From CAZOBJ01 sp964577825 (lineage in GTDB: Bacteria; Planctomycetota; SZUA-567; JAFGNG01): 5,352 nt of DNA. Under the pieces are notes generated by a model. That model saw nothing but the letters and a program-made list of their open reading frames with translations, did no database searches and was not told where the DNA came from. The stretch covers positions 1 to 5,352 of the forward strand of contig CAZOBJ010000166.1 of assembly GCA_964577825.1 (NCBI GenBank). Reading direction: 5' to 3'. Position numbers and translations under genes: made by a program. This document shows, one piece after another, positions 5,298-5,352 of this stretch; position 1 is the stretch's first letter; every line of letters starts with the position of its first letter.

Positions 5298-5352
5298 ATG
5301 GTCGCGCGTCCGATCCTCAAGTCGCCGGAGGAACTGGACAAGATGCGCGCTG
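5298..5352 (+). CDS. map: Methionine aminopeptidase (type I), 5' end only
   Basis: The first 18 codons, MVARPILKSPEELDKMRA, are seen before the window ends. The LKSPEELDKMRA segment is the typical start of type I methionine aminopeptidase, the metal-dependent enzyme that removes the initiator methionine from nascent proteins at the ribosome exit. The catalytic metal-binding residues lie far downstream and cannot be checked. The ATG at 5298 follows GAGGAGGG at 5281-5288, 9 nt upstream. The position, 15 nt after secY, supports the call: map often follows secY, usually with adk between them, and adk is missing here. Only 55 nt are available, so the identity rests on a short match plus context. 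Confidence 0.85.
   Translation, partial: MVARPILKSPEELDKMRA

Overview
This window is an uninterrupted stretch of a bacterial spc-type ribosomal protein operon, all on the + strand. In order it holds the 3' end of rplN (L14), rplX (L24), rplE (L5), rpsN (S14), rpsH (S8), rplF (L6), rplR (L18), rpsE (S5), rplO (L15), secY and the first 18 codons of map. There are no RNA genes, mobile elements, CRISPR arrays, convincing terminators or internal promoters, and no gene-free stretch over 50 bases. Nearly every gene is preceded by a GA-rich Shine-Dalgarno sequence, and neighbours abut or overlap (rplX/rplE 1 nt apart, rpsE/rplO overlapping by 4 nt, rplO/secY 0 nt), as expected for one translationally coupled transcript.

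The sequence is strongly GC-rich with G/C-ending codons, which explains the many long spurious reading frames on both strands. Several traits suggest Planctomycetota or a relative: rpmD (L30) is absent between rpsE and rplO, adk is absent between secY and map, S14 is the short zinc-binding type, L15 begins VNISDVNR, and S5 has a KCSAVVKGGRRFSF core behind a long basic N-terminal extension. This is inferred from remembered family patterns, not a search, and is only moderately secure; other deep-branching GC-rich lineages remain possible.

Functionally, the first nine genes encode proteins of the large subunit (L14, L24, L5, L6, L18, L15) and small subunit (S14, S8, S5). SecY is the pore of the Sec translocon at the inner membrane, and Map removes initiator methionine from nascent chains at the ribosome. 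The cluster therefore links ribosome building to export and maturation of new proteins.

No new system is present; this is a core housekeeping region. The points worth a second look are local: an acidic insert of about 14 residues inside the KOW motif of L24, a four-cysteine C-terminal motif in the same protein, an RGG-rich extension of about 55 residues on S5 that carries a run of nine G, a changed STSxG motif in S8, and small hairpins around a few translation starts.
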